Origin: Pseudolabrys sp. FHR47
GTDB taxonomy: Bacteria > Pseudomonadota > Alphaproteobacteria > Rhizobiales > Xanthobacteraceae
Assembly (NCBI RefSeq): GCF_005153485.1
Contig: NZ_CP039740.1
Span: 248,001 to 312,000, forward strand
Reading direction: 5' to 3'
DNA length: 64,000 bases
Shown: one piece after another, positions 27,032-35,964 of the stretch
Position numbering within the stretch: position 1 is the stretch's first letter
How the letters are laid out: the number at the start of each line of letters is the position of its first letter
Program-made: the position numbers and the translations under genes
Notes under the pieces: model-generated
Told to the model about the DNA's origin: nothing
The model's input: the letters and a program-made list of their open reading frames with translations, nothing else
The model's database searches: none

Positions 27032-28477
27032 ATGCCGTCCAACGTAAAGGCCGCTGCCATGATCGATCCGCGCGCTGTGCTCAGCACCATCTGGACCGGG
27101 TTCGGTCACGACCCGGCGGCGCTCGGTCGTGTCGATCTTACCGGCGCCGAGCCGGTATTGCCGTCATCCTTCGCGGTCGGCACGGCGATGCAGGGAACCG
27201 TCGCCGCTTCGGCGCTGGCCGCCGCCGAAATCTGGCGCGCGCGCACCGGCAAGGCGCAGCGCATCGGCAAGGCGCAGCGCATCGGTGTCGACATGCGCGC
27301 GGCGGCCATCGCGGCGCGCAGCGAGCGCTATCTCGAAATCGACGGCAAGCCGGCGCCCGAGCTTTGGGACAAGATCGCCGGGGCCTATCAATGCGGCGAC
27401 GGCCGCTACGTGCGGCTGCACACGAATTTTCCGCATCATCGCGACGGCGTGCTCAAACTGCTTGGCTGCGCCTATGACAAGGCCGCCGTCGCCGAGGCAC
27501 TGAAGGGCTGGAAGGCGTTCGATTTCGAGGACGCGGCGGCGAAAGCCAATCTGGTCGTCGCGGCGATGCGCAGCTTTGACGAATGGGACGCGCATCCGCA
27601 AGGCCAGGCGATCGCGCGGCTGCCACTGATGTCGGTCGAGCGCGTCGGCGATGCCGCGCCGCGCGCATGGCCGCAAGGGACTTGGCCGCAAGGTACGCGT
27701 CCGGTGGCCGGCATAAAGGTGCTCGATCTCACGCGTATCATCGCCGGTCCGGTCGGCACGCTGACACTCGCTGCGCATGGCGCCGATGTCATGCTGGTGA
27801 CGTCGCCCAAGCTGCCGTCGGTGGCGCCGCTGGTGATCGACACCGGCCGCGGCAAGCTCTCGACGCACATCGATCTGCACGACGCGAAAGGCCGCGATAC
27901 TTTTGCCGCTTTGCTGCGCGAGGCCGATATCGTCGTGCAGGGCTATCGGCCCGGCGGCCTCGCCACGCTCGGCTTCGGACCGGAGGAGGCTGCGCGCATT
28001 CGGCCCGGCATCGTCTATGTGTCGCTGTGCGCCTATTCGCATGACGGCCCGTGGGCCGGGCGGCGCGGTTTCGATTCGCTGGTGCAGACGGCGAGCGGCT
28101 TCAACGATGCCGAAGCGAAAGCGGCAGGGAGCGATGGGCCAAGGCCGTTGCCGGCGCAAATCCTCGATCATGCCTCCGGCTATCTGCTCGCCTATGGCGC
28201 CATGACCGCGCTGCTTCGCCAGCGCCGCGAAGGCGGATCATGGCATGTCCGGCTATCGCTGGCGCAGACCGGGCGCTGGTTGCGCTCGCTCGGCCGCATT
28301 GACGGAATGAGCGCAGCCGATCCGGCGCGCAACGATGTGCTCGATTGCCTGGAAGAAAGCCAATCCGGCTTCGGCCGGCTGTCGGCGGTACGACATCCGG
28401 CAACGATGAGCGAGACGCCGCCACATTGGTCGCGGCCCTCGGTGCCGCTCGGCACACACGAGCCGCGTTGGCTCTGA
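27032..28477 (+). CDS. CaiB/BaiF-type (family III) CoA transferase
   Basis: Transfers CoA between carboxylic acids; the substrate is unknown. The 481-residue product has two CoA-transferase-like halves. The second half carries the typical start GIKVLDLTRIIAGPVGTLTLAAHGADVMLV, the STHIDLHDAKGRDTFAALLREADIVVQGYRPGGLATLGFG block and IVYVSLCAYSHDGPWAGRRGFDSLVQTASGF. Two short tandem duplications are seen: the 18-bp unit encoding GKAQRI is doubled near residue 77, and WPQGT is doubled near residue 213. A second in-frame ATG nine codons in is an alternative start. It is convergent with the Ada-like gene. Confidence 0.85.
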   Translation: MPSNVKAAAMIDPRAVLSTIWTGFGHDPAALGRVDLTGAEPVLPSSFAVGTAMQGTVAASALAAAEIWRARTGKAQRIGKAQRIGVDMRAAAIAARSERYLEIDGKPAPELWDKIAGAYQCGDGRYVRLHTNFPHHRDGVLKLLGCAYDKAAVAEALKGWKAFDFEDAAAKANLVVAAMRSFDEWDAHPQGQAIARLPLMSVERVGDAAPRAWPQGTWPQGTRPVAGIKVLDLTRIIAGPVGTLTLAAHGADVMLVTSPKLPSVAPLVIDTGRGKLSTHIDLHDAKGRDTFAALLREADIVVQGYRPGGLATLGFGPEEAARIRPGIVYVSLCAYSHDGPWAGRRGFDSLVQTASGFNDAEAKAAGSDGPRPLPAQILDHASGYLLAYGAMTALLRQRREGGSWHVRLSLAQTGRWLRSLGRIDGMSAADPARNDVLDCLEESQSGFGRLSAVRHPATMSETPPHWSRPSVPLGTHEPRWL

Positions 28478-28478
28478 A

Positions 28479-29396
28479 TTAGTTGCTGTCGACCATGCCG
28501 GCTTCCCAGCCGAGCATCGCGCGCTTGCGCGTGATGCCCCAGTGATAGCCGGTGAGATCGCCGCTCTTGCCGATGACGCGATGGCACGGCACCACGAAGC
28601 TGATCGGATTCTTGCCCACGGCGGCGCCGACCGCGCGCGGCGCTTTCGGTACGCCGGCACGCGCCGCGAGATCGGAATAGGTGGTGAGTTTGCCGAGCGG
28701 GATAGTAAGCAATTTCTCCCACACGCGAACTTCGAAGTCGGTGCCGATTAGCACGACGCGTAGCGGTTGGTCTTCCTTCCATAATGCTGAATCGAAGATG
28801 CGGCGCGCGGTCGGCGCAGTGGCGGCATAATCCTCGATGTAGGTCGCGCGCGGCCAGCGCCGCTTCATGTCGTCGAGCGCGGCGCGCTCCTCGCCAGGAT
28901 CGGCAAACGCCAGCCCGGCAAGGCCGCGCGGCGCCATCATCACCAGCGCCATGCCGAAGGGCGAGGGATGATAACCATAGGTCATGGTCAGGCCTTCGCC
29001 GCAGGCTTTCCATTCGCCGGGCGACATCGACTCGTGCGTGACGAACAGGTCATGCAGACGGCCCGGCCCAGACAGGCCGACTTCATAGGCGGTGTCGAGC
29101 ACGCTCACCGAGGCGCGCAGCAATTCGCGCGCGCTGTCGAGGGTGAGCGCCTGCAGGAAGGCCTTGGGCGGCAGGCCGCACCAGCGGCGGAATAAGTGAT
29201 GGAGTTCCGTCGGCGTGACACCGGCGGCATCGGCAATGGCCTCGACCTCGGGCTGGGCGCGCCAGTTGCCGCGGATATGGGCGATGGCGCGGCGCACGAT
29301 GTCGTAGTCCGCTGCGGCGGTCGACAGTTCGGCAAAGTCGCCGAAGCGGCTGCGGATGGCCGGTTTCGCAGGGGCTATGGCAGTGACTGTGTTCAT
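28479..29396 (-). CDS. AraC-HTH/O6-methylguanine-DNA methyltransferase (Ada-like, no N-terminal zinc domain)
   Basis: Repairs O6-alkylguanine by irreversible transfer to a cysteine. The 305-residue protein has an AraC-type helix-turn-helix region (about residues 30-130: VEAIADAAGVTPTELHHLFRRWCGLPPKAFLQ; LLRASVSVLDTAYEVGLSGPGRLHDLF). The methyltransferase domain with PCHR at 270-273 (active Cys271) follows, after GKLTTYSDLAARAG. The N-terminal AdaA zinc/phosphotriester domain is missing, so methylation sensing through that cysteine cannot occur. Whether it activates transcription is unknown. It converges with the CoA-transferase gene, one base apart. Confidence 0.88.
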   Translation of the reverse strand: MNTVTAIAPAKPAIRSRFGDFAELSTAAADYDIVRRAIAHIRGNWRAQPEVEAIADAAGVTPTELHHLFRRWCGLPPKAFLQALTLDSARELLRASVSVLDTAYEVGLSGPGRLHDLFVTHESMSPGEWKACGEGLTMTYGYHPSPFGMALVMMAPRGLAGLAFADPGEERAALDDMKRRWPRATYIEDYAATAPTARRIFDSALWKEDQPLRVVLIGTDFEVRVWEKLLTIPLGKLTTYSDLAARAGVPKAPRAVGAAVGKNPISFVVPCHRVIGKSGDLTGYHWGITRKRAMLGWEAGMVDSN

Positions 29397-29404
29397 GCCG
29401 GTTA

Positions 29405-29433
29405 TTTAAAACGGTGGCCGCGGGTGGGCCACC
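29405..29433 (-). terminator. Possible terminator after the DUF2244 gene
   Basis: On the minus strand GGTGGCC and GGCCACC form a 7-bp stem with a 7-nt loop, followed by GTTTTAAATAA, directly before the Ada-like start codon. Confidence 0.45.
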
Positions 29434-29445
29434 CGGTTTCTGATG

Positions 29446-29973
29446 TCAGGAAACGGCGCTCCGTACCGGCCCTCGTTTGGCGTCGCCCAGGGCACGGGTC
29501 AGCGCCTCGGCGAAGCCCGCTTTTTCGTCGGGCCCCAGGAAACTGGCGATGGTGAGTTCCTTGCCATGGCTGACGAGGAAAAGCCGGCCGATGCCGTATT
29601 CCTCGTACTCGTCCTTTTCCAGCCGCGCCCAAAGCGGATTGAGCGACCATTCGCGGGCGCGGCCGTTGTGGCTCACTTTCCGCACCGTCAGCACCGACGG
29701 CGTCACCGTGACTTCCTCGAAAGCGGCGGCGCGGCGATAGTTGATGCGGAAGGCGATGAACAACAGCAGCACGTCGAGGCCAAAGAAGCCGAACACCGGC
29801 CAGGCGCCCATCGCCAGGAAGGCGACGCCGGCAAAAAAGCTCACCATGCCGAAAATGACCATCAGCACCAGGAAGCCAATATTGCCCAGCGACCGGTGCG
29901 GTGTGATCACCGCGTAAAACAGGGTCGGCTCGAGCGTGTCGCGCAAGTCGTTGCTGATATTGTCCGCGGTCAT
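29446..29973 (-). CDS. DUF2244 integral membrane protein
   Basis: Inner-membrane protein of 175 residues, unknown role. Two adjacent transmembrane helices (about residues 29-50, IGFLVLMVIFGMVSFFAGVAFLA, and 55-75, WPVFGFFGLDVLLLFIAFRINY) are followed by a soluble beta-rich domain (VTPSVLTVRKVSHNGRAREWSLNPLWARLE; LFLVSHGKELTIASFLGPDEKAGFAEALTRAL). This layout fits DUF2244, found next to nth or cytochrome genes in alphaproteobacteria. Its ATG lies only 22 bp from the divergent nth start, so the two promoters must overlap the opposite coding sequences. Confidence 0.82.
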   Translation of the reverse strand: MTADNISNDLRDTLEPTLFYAVITPHRSLGNIGFLVLMVIFGMVSFFAGVAFLAMGAWPVFGFFGLDVLLLFIAFRINYRRAAAFEEVTVTPSVLTVRKVSHNGRAREWSLNPLWARLEKDEYEEYGIGRLFLVSHGKELTIASFLGPDEKAGFAEALTRALGDAKRGPVRSAVS

Positions 29974-29995
29974 GGGGCCGACTATACGGAAAATC

Positions 29996-30793
29996 ATGGC
30001 GAAAAAATCGGCCCGCAAGAAGGTTTCAGGCTCCGCGAAGCCATCCGTCCGCAAGGCGCTGACGAAGGCGAAAAAGGGCCGCGCGGCCAAGGTGAAGCCG
30101 GCGCCAAAACGTCAGCAGGCCGATCTCAAGGCGGCGCACGGCGTCTCGAAGCCGATGACGGCGGCGCAGATCAGGGAAGCCTTCCGGCGCTGGGAGGCCG
30201 CTAATTCCGAGCCAACCACGGAACTGGCCTACAGCAATCCGTTCACGCTGCTGGTTGCCGTGGTGCTGTCGGCGCAGGCGACCGACGCCGGGGTCAACAA
30301 GGCGACACCGGCTTTATTCGCGCTCGCCGATACGCCGGCCAAGATGGCGGCGCTGGGCGAAGACCGCATTCGCGATCTGATCAAGACCATCGGTTTGTTC
30401 CGCACCAAGGCCAAGAACGTGGCGACGCTGGCGCATATTCTGGTGTCGGAGCATGGCGGCGAGGTGCCGCCAACGCGCGAGGCACTGGAGGCACTGCCCG
30501 GCGTCGGCCGCAAGACGGCGAATGTCGTGCTCAACACCGCGTTCGGCGAGCACACCATCGCGGTCGACACGCACATTTTCCGCGTCGGCAACCGCACCGG
30601 CATGGCGCCGGGCAAGACGGTGCACGATGTCGAGATGAAGCTCGAGGCGGTCATTCCGCCCGAGTACAAGCGCCATGCGCATCACTGGCTGATCCTGCAC
30701 GGCCGCTACACCTGCATCGCGCGCAAGCCATTGTGCGAGCGCTGCGTGATTGCGGATTTGTGCCAGTGGCTGGGGAAATCCGTTGCCGCGTAG
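29996..30793 (+). CDS. nth: Endonuclease III
   Basis: DNA glycosylase/AP lyase for oxidised pyrimidines. Key features of the 265-residue protein are the helix-hairpin-helix LPGVGRKTANVVLN (catalytic Lys173), catalytic Asp191 in VDTHIFRV, and the iron-sulfur cluster cysteines C240-x6-C247-x2-C250-x5-C256. A Lys/Ala-rich, basic N-terminal extension of about 50 residues (MAKKSARKKV...) is longer than in E. coli and may bind DNA. The ATG after TACGGAAAATC is chosen; the frame is open further upstream inside the divergent DUF2244 gene. Confidence 0.95.
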   Translation: MAKKSARKKVSGSAKPSVRKALTKAKKGRAAKVKPAPKRQQADLKAAHGVSKPMTAAQIREAFRRWEAANSEPTTELAYSNPFTLLVAVVLSAQATDAGVNKATPALFALADTPAKMAALGEDRIRDLIKTIGLFRTKAKNVATLAHILVSEHGGEVPPTREALEALPGVGRKTANVVLNTAFGEHTIAVDTHIFRVGNRTGMAPGKTVHDVEMKLEAVIPPEYKRHAHHWLILHGRYTCIARKPLCERCVIADLCQWLGKSVAA

Positions 30794-30800
30794 CAATCTC

Positions 30801-30862
30801 GTCATCATCCGCGTAGGCGGATGATCCAGCAAGTGCTGGGTCCCCGCCTTCGCGGGGACGAC
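30801..30862. repeat. Dispersed hairpin repeat, GTCCCCGC family
   Basis: Two hairpins in tandem, ATCATCCGC/GCGGATGAT and GTCCCCGC/GCGGGGAC. A related unit with the same GTCCCCGC-TTTC-GCGGGGAC end is at about 33.5 kb. It lies between convergent genes and could act as a bidirectional terminator. Confidence 0.65.
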
Positions 30863-30871
30863 GGGTAGAGC

Positions 30872-31600
30872 CTACCGCACCGGCTCGATCAGCTCCGTAC
30901 GCCGGCCTGCCAGCTTTTTGTGAATGTGCACCATGAAGGCCATGGCGAAGACAGGCGTGGCGAAATTGAGGATCGGGATCGACACGAACAGCGCGATCAC
31001 CATGCCGGCCATGAAGACATAGCCGGAGTTGGCCTTGCGCAAGGCCACCGCTTCGGCCGACGGGCGGAAGCGCATCGCGGCGAGATCGAAATATTCGCGG
31101 CTGAGAAGGTAGGCGTTGGCGGCGAATAGGATCAGAAATCCAAAGCCGGCGAACAGCACGAAAGGCAGCGCGACCACGTAGACGAGCAACGACAGAAGCG
31201 CGATCTTGATGCCTTCGACGATGCCCGTCATCAGCGGCAGCGCGGTGCCGACCGGGTCTGCCGGATAATGTTCGCGCTCGACGGCATCGGCCACTTCATC
31301 GACGAAGAAGCTGCCGACGAAGGCAGAGACTGCCGGCATCAGGAACAGCGCGCCTGTGACGATGCCGAGCGTGGCCAAGATCGACAGGAACCAGGCCAGC
31401 CACCCCCAGGCGTCATAAGGCGCCGCCGCGGCCTGTTCGGCCCAAGTGGCGCCGCTGTCCGCGAGATAGGCCAGCAGCCGTTGCAGGCCGATGCCGAGGA
31501 TGACGATCACTAGCACGGCCAGGCCGACAGATTTCCACAGCACGCGGCGCAGCGGCGGGGAGAGGATTTGCGAGAAGGCCTTGAAGGCGGCGTCGAGCAT
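30872..31600 (-). CDS. EI24/CysZ-like inner membrane protein
   Basis: Predicted polytopic membrane protein of 242 residues. Hydrophobic helices occur near residues 22-42 (SVGLAVLVIVILGIGLQRLLAYL), 68-92, 124-160 and 198-222. The EI24/CysZ pattern is seen in SFFVDEVADAVEREHYPADPVG and NAYLLSREYFDLAAMRFRPSAEAVALRKAN. CysZ relatives are sulfate permeases, but no sulfur genes are nearby, so transport of sulfate is only suggested. The start chosen gives MLDAAFKAFSQIL; an earlier start in the same frame cannot be excluded. Confidence 0.75.
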   Translation of the reverse strand: MLDAAFKAFSQILSPPLRRVLWKSVGLAVLVIVILGIGLQRLLAYLADSGATWAEQAAAAPYDAWGWLAWFLSILATLGIVTGALFLMPAVSAFVGSFFVDEVADAVEREHYPADPVGTALPLMTGIVEGIKIALLSLLVYVVALPFVLFAGFGFLILFAANAYLLSREYFDLAAMRFRPSAEAVALRKANSGYVFMAGMVIALFVSIPILNFATPVFAMAFMVHIHKKLAGRRTELIEPVR

Positions 31601-31704
31601 GGAGGGAGAAGTAGGGGCAGGCGAGCATTTGGGCAAGTGCGGTGCGGCGTACACGCTTCCCTATCCCCCCGAGGGGGACAGGAGCTTACCGCACTGAAGG
31701 AGGA

Positions 31705-32511
31705 TCAGGCCGCGCTCTTTGCGGCAACCTCTTCCTCGCCCGGCGCCAGCGCCACCGCTTCGGCGACCGGCAGGTCGGCCCAGGCCACCGTCTTGTAGTC
31801 GAAGCCGCGTTCGATGGTCGGCTTCACCACCTGGAAGTAGGGCGAGATATCGAAGTCGCGCGGCGCATAAAGTGACGAGTGGCGGATTTCGAGAATCTCG
31901 GCGCGCTCGGCTTCGCTTTCGGCGCGGGTGACCTTGGGCAGGATCGGATAACGTACATACTCGAACGCCTGCGCGATCAGCGCCGAACAGATGATGCGTG
32001 TCGGATGGCCGGAGCCGAGCGACAGCATATGACGGCGGAAACGGCGCGGCACCGGCAGCGGAAACAGATAGCGCGCCAGATCGAGGATGTTCTTGACGTC
32101 GTAGTCGAAGCCGATGCGCTCGCAGGCGTAGTTGCAGACGCGAATGCGGTCGTCATCGGACAGTCCGACGGGACGGCAGATGCGCGTATGGGCGTTGCCG
32201 TATTTCGACAGCGGCACGGCGACGACACCGACGCCGAGTTCGGCTTCGACCAAAGTCAGCGCCTCGCCTGTGGGGGATACTCGATCGCCAATCGGGCCGA
32301 CATAAAGGGCGGCATGCGACCAGGTCGATTGCGTGAGATACTTGATGATGCCGGCGATGTGGCTGTTGCCTTCGATCAGCACGACGTCGCCGGGTTTCAG
32401 CACGGCGGCCAGCGCATCGGCGCGGCCGGGCGCGAACTCGTGATAGCCCGTTTCGGGCTTCTCGAGATAACGGGCGATCAGATGCCCGATGCCGTTACTG
32501 ACCCAACCCAT
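31705..32511 (-). CDS. YiiX-like NlpC/P60-superfamily (permuted papain-fold) protein
   Basis: Predicted cysteine hydrolase-like protein, 268 residues. The core shows LKPGDVVLIEGNSHIAGIIKYLTQSTWSHAALYVG (catalytic-type His in WSHAALYVG) and IICSALIAQAFEYVRYP (possible nucleophile Cys), the order expected for a circularly permuted papain fold as in YiiX/YebB. Substrates may be amide or acyl bonds in lipids or peptidoglycan; none is known here. No signal peptide is seen with this start (MGWVSNGIGHLIARY), though an N-terminal amphipathic helix could attach it to membrane. The Ala/Glu-rich C-terminus is probably disordered. Confidence 0.72.
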   Translation of the reverse strand: MGWVSNGIGHLIARYLEKPETGYHEFAPGRADALAAVLKPGDVVLIEGNSHIAGIIKYLTQSTWSHAALYVGPIGDRVSPTGEALTLVEAELGVGVVAVPLSKYGNAHTRICRPVGLSDDDRIRVCNYACERIGFDYDVKNILDLARYLFPLPVPRRFRRHMLSLGSGHPTRIICSALIAQAFEYVRYPILPKVTRAESEAERAEILEIRHSSLYAPRDFDISPYFQVVKPTIERGFDYKTVAWADLPVAEAVALAPGEEEVAAKSAA

Positions 32512-32757
32512 GACCCCACCGGCGCCATCCTGGCGCTCTCGTCGAGACGTTCCCCGGTGCGCTTTGCGCGTCTTGTTGCGGAGCTTAGGGCAGGACAGCT
32601 TGCGAAAAAGTTCATTGGCCGGCGGCCGGCGCAAGGATTCGTTAGGCAAGAAAATGCCCGTTTCGTCGGCATTTTCGAGATTCTTGAGCGGTGAAAGGTA
32701 AGCATTCGCACACCATGTTTGCGTGCGGAACGCGGCGCGCCGTGCTAGCAATCGCGC

Positions 32758-33441
32758 ATGTCACGGACGAACGGCAAAAGACCGAAGGCTCTTATCGCCT
32801 GGTCGAGCGGCAAGGACAGCGCCTGGGCGCTGCATGAGGCGCGCCGAAGCGGCGACTACGATATCGTCGGCGCACTGACCACGGTCACCGACAGCTTCCA
32901 GCGCGTCTCGATGCATGGCGTGCGCGAGGAGTTGCTGGCGGCGCAACTTGCGGCCGCCGAGCTGCCGTCGATGACGGTGCGTATTCCCTATCCGTGCCCG
33001 AACGAAATCTATGAGCGTGCGATGGCGGAGGCGCTCGAGCGCGCACAAGCTGACGGCATCACCCATGTCATCTTCGGCGATCTGTTTCTCGCCGACCTGC
33101 GCGCCTGGCGCGAAGAGAAAATGAAGTCCGTCGGCATGAATTGCGTGTTTCCGCTATGGCAGCGGCCGACCGACGCACTGGCGCGCGACATGATTGCCGG
33201 CGGCGTCGAGGCTTATCTGGCGGTGGTCGATCTCGCCAAACTCGATGCATCGTTCGCGGGCCGCCGTTTCGACGAGGCGCTATTGGCCGACTTGCCCGAC
33301 AGCGTCGACCCCTGCGGCGAGAACGGCGAGTTTCACTCTTTCGTCGCGGCGGGGCCAATGTTCACGCGTCGCATCGCGGTGACGAAAGGCGAGACGGTTG
33401 AACGGGATGGATTCGCGTTTGCGGATTTGGTGGCGGTGTAA
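32758..33441 (+). CDS. Dph6-related adenine nucleotide alpha-hydrolase (ATP pyrophosphatase)
   Basis: PP-loop ATPase-fold protein, 227 residues. The N-terminal PP-loop SSGKDSAWALHEA binds ATP. VSMHGVREELLAAQ and the C-terminal block DPCGENGEFHSFVAAGPMF are signatures of the MJ0570/Dph6 group. In eukaryotes and archaea Dph6 completes diphthamide, a modification bacteria lack, so the bacterial reaction must differ and is unknown. The ATG is eight bases after a short hairpin-poor gap; no operon partner is adjacent. Confidence 0.82.
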   Translation: MSRTNGKRPKALIAWSSGKDSAWALHEARRSGDYDIVGALTTVTDSFQRVSMHGVREELLAAQLAAAELPSMTVRIPYPCPNEIYERAMAEALERAQADGITHVIFGDLFLADLRAWREEKMKSVGMNCVFPLWQRPTDALARDMIAGGVEAYLAVVDLAKLDASFAGRRFDEALLADLPDSVDPCGENGEFHSFVAAGPMFTRRIAVTKGETVERDGFAFADLVAV

Positions 33442-33451
33442 ATCACACACT

Positions 33452-33550
33452 GTCGTCCCGGGCGAGCGCAGCGAGGCCCGGGACCCATAGCCACGGTAGT
33501 CACTATTCGGTACGGCAGGGGATATGGGTCCCCGCTTTCGCGGGGACGAC
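33452..33550. repeat. Dispersed repeat with GTCGTCCC termini
   Basis: A 99-bp unit ending in inverted GTCGTCCC and GGGGACGAC, with an internal CCCGGG...GCCCGGG pairing and a GTCCCCGC-TTTC-GCGGGGAC hairpin. It is found between convergent genes and belongs to a repeat type common in Bradyrhizobium-like genomes. Confidence 0.7.
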
Positions 33551-33555
33551 AATAA

Positions 33556-35964
33556 TCACCCCCTTAGCACCCCACCGGTGCGCTTACCGACCTCGGCCAC
33601 GATCTTCTGCGCCAGCGCGTCGATCTCGGCATCCGTCATGGTCTTGTCGGCGGGCTGGATGGTGACGGCGATGGCCACCGATTTCTTGCCCGGCTCGATG
33701 CCCTTGCCCTCGTAGAGATCGAACACCGAAACGCCCGCGATCAGCTTCTTGTCGGCGTTCTGTGCCGCGCGCACGATGTCGCCCGCCTTCACCTTGGCGT
33801 CGACGACGAAGGCAAAGTCGCGATCCACCGGCTGGAACGGCGACAATTCGAGCAGCGGCTTGGCGCGCGTCGGCCTGGCTTTGGCTGCCGGGATGTTGTC
33901 GAGCAGCACCTCGAAGCCGACCAGCGGGCCGTCGATTTTCAGCGCGGAGAGGATGCGCGGATGGATTTCGCCGAAATGGCCGATGACGTTCTGCGGCCCC
34001 ATCTGGATGGTGCCGGAGCGCCCCGGGTGCAGCCAGGCCGGTCCGCCGGGCACGACCTGCAGCGATTGCATCGGCGCGCCAGCGGCGGCGAGCGCAGCCA
34101 GCGCGTCGGCCTTGGCGTCGAACACGTCGACCGGCTCGCTCTTGGTCGACCAGTGACGGCCGGCGCCCGCGGGCTTGGCTAGCGCGCGCCGAACGCCGCT
34201 CGCGGCGATGAACTGATCTTCCGGTCTGTAGCCCTTGAATATCTGCCCAACCTCGAACAGCGCGACATCAGGATAACCGCGGTCCGCGTTCTTCTGCGCC
34301 GAGGCGATCAGGCCCGGCAGCAGGCTCGGCCGCATGTCGGAAAGTTCGGCCGCGATGGGATTGGCGAGCGCCAGTTCGCTCGCGCCGCCGCCGAACAGTT
34401 CGGCCTCGCGCTTGGGCACGAAGGACCAGGTCACGGCTTCGACGAGACCGCGCGCCGCCAGGCCACGCTTGGCCTTGCGGGTGCGCGACTGGATCGGCGT
34501 CAGCACCGGCTTGCGCGCATCGTCACCGCGCGGGAACGGTGTCGACGGCACGGCGTCGACACCGGTGATGCGCACCAGTTCCTCGACGATATCGGCGCGG
34601 CCGTGGACGTCCGGCCGCCATGACGGCACGGCGACCTTGAAGCGGTCGTTCGGCCCGGCCACGAAGAAGCCAAGGCGCTCCAGCAGGCGCTTGGTCTCGA
34701 CCAGCGGCAGCTTGATGCCGGCAAGACGCTCGAGCTCGCTCACCGGATAATCGATGATGACTTCCTTCGGCTTCGGGTTGCCGACGACGACGATGTCGGA
34801 CGGTTCGCCGCCGCACAGGTCCATGACCAGCTTGGTCGCGAGTTCAAGGCCCGGCACCATGAAGTTCGGATCGACGCCGCGCTCGAAGCGATAGCGCGCA
34901 TCGGTGTTGATGCCGAGCTTGCGGCCGGTCTGGGCGATGTTGAGTTCGTCCCACAGCGCCGATTCGATCAACACGTCGGTGGTCGTCTCGTCGCAGCCCG
35001 ATTCCTCACCGCCCATGACGCCGGCCAGCGATTCCACGGCGCGCTCGTCCGCGATGACGCACATGGCGTTGTCGAGTTCATAGGTGCGCCCGTCGAGCGC
35101 CAGCAGCGTCTCGCCGTTTTTCGCGCGGCGAACCGTAAGATTGCCCTTCACCTTCTTGGCGTCGAACACATGCAGCGGCCGGCCGCGATCGAAGGTGATG
35201 TAATTGGTGATGTCGACCAGCGCGTTGATGGGACGCAGACCGATGGCGGTGAGCCGCTTCTGCATCCATTCCGGCGACGGGCCGTTCTTGAGACCGCGCA
35301 CCAGGCGCAGGCCGAAGCCCGGGCACAGGATCGGGTCCTCGACCGTCACCTTCACCGGACAGGGGAACTTGCCCTCGATGCGCGGCGGCGTGTTTTCGAT
35401 GTACTCGCCGATGAGCGTGGCGCCGAGATCGCGCGCGATGCCATTGACGCTTGTGCAGTCGGGGCGGTTCGGAGTCAGATTGATTTCGATGACCGGCTCG
35501 TTGAGGCCGAGCACTTGCGCGAACGGCGCGCCGATCGGCGCGTCCTCCGGCATCTCGATAATGCCGCTGTGATCGTCGGAGAAGCCGATTTCCGCGCCGG
35601 AGATCATCATGCCTTGCGATTCGACGCCGCGAATCTTGCCGACCGACAATGTGAAGTCCTTGGCCGGAATATAGGTGCCGGGCAGGCCGAGCACGGTCTT
35701 GAGGCCCGCGCGCGCGTTCGGCGCGCCGCAGACGATCTGCAGCGGCGTACCTGAGCCGTTATCGACCTTGCACACGCGCAGGCGGTCGGCGTTCGGATGC
35801 TGCACGGCCTCGAGGATCTGGACGACCTTGAAGGGCTCGTACTCCTTGGCCTTGTCCTCGACGTGCTCGACCTCGAGCCCGATCATGGTGAGCTTCTCGA
35901 CGATCTCGTCGAGCGAGGCCGTTGTGGTGAAGTGATCCTTCAGCCAGGACAGGGTGAATTTCAT
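33556..35964 (-). CDS. pheT: Phenylalanine--tRNA ligase beta subunit
   Basis: Forms the alpha2-beta2 enzyme with PheS. The 802-residue protein begins [20 protein letters not shown], has the tRNA-binding domain ([34 protein letters not shown]), B3/B4 editing domain, the B5 helix-turn-helix region and the C-terminal FDX-ACB domain ([19 protein letters not shown]). Its ATG overlaps the TGA of the upstream membrane-protein gene as ATGA, indicating translational coupling with that gene and not directly with pheS. Length and domains are normal. Confidence 0.97.
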   Translation of the reverse strand: MKFTLSWLKDHFTTTASLDEIVEKLTMIGLEVEHVEDKAKEYEPFKVVQILEAVQHPNADRLRVCKVDNGSGTPLQIVCGAPNARAGLKTVLGLPGTYIPAKDFTLSVGKIRGVESQGMMISGAEIGFSDDHSGIIEMPEDAPIGAPFAQVLGLNEPVIEINLTPNRPDCTSVNGIARDLGATLIGEYIENTPPRIEGKFPCPVKVTVEDPILCPGFGLRLVRGLKNGPSPEWMQKRLTAIGLRPINALVDITNYITFDRGRPLHVFDAKKVKGNLTVRRAKNGETLLALDGRTYELDNAMCVIADERAVESLAGVMGGEESGCDETTTDVLIESALWDELNIAQTGRKLGINTDARYRFERGVDPNFMVPGLELATKLVMDLCGGEPSDIVVVGNPKPKEVIIDYPVSELERLAGIKLPLVETKRLLERLGFFVAGPNDRFKVAVPSWRPDVHGRADIVEELVRITGVDAVPSTPFPRGDDARKPVLTPIQSRTRKAKRGLAARGLVEAVTWSFVPKREAELFGGGASELALANPIAAELSDMRPSLLPGLIASAQKNADRGYPDVALFEVGQIFKGYRPEDQFIAASGVRRALAKPAGAGRHWSTKSEPVDVFDAKADALAALAAAGAPMQSLQVVPGGPAWLHPGRSGTIQMGPQNVIGHFGEIHPRILSALKIDGPLVGFEVLLDNIPAAKARPTRAKPLLELSPFQPVDRDFAFVVDAKVKAGDIVRAAQNADKKLIAGVSVFDLYEGKGIEPGKKSVAIAVTIQPADKTMTDAEIDALAQKIVAEVGKRTGGVLRG

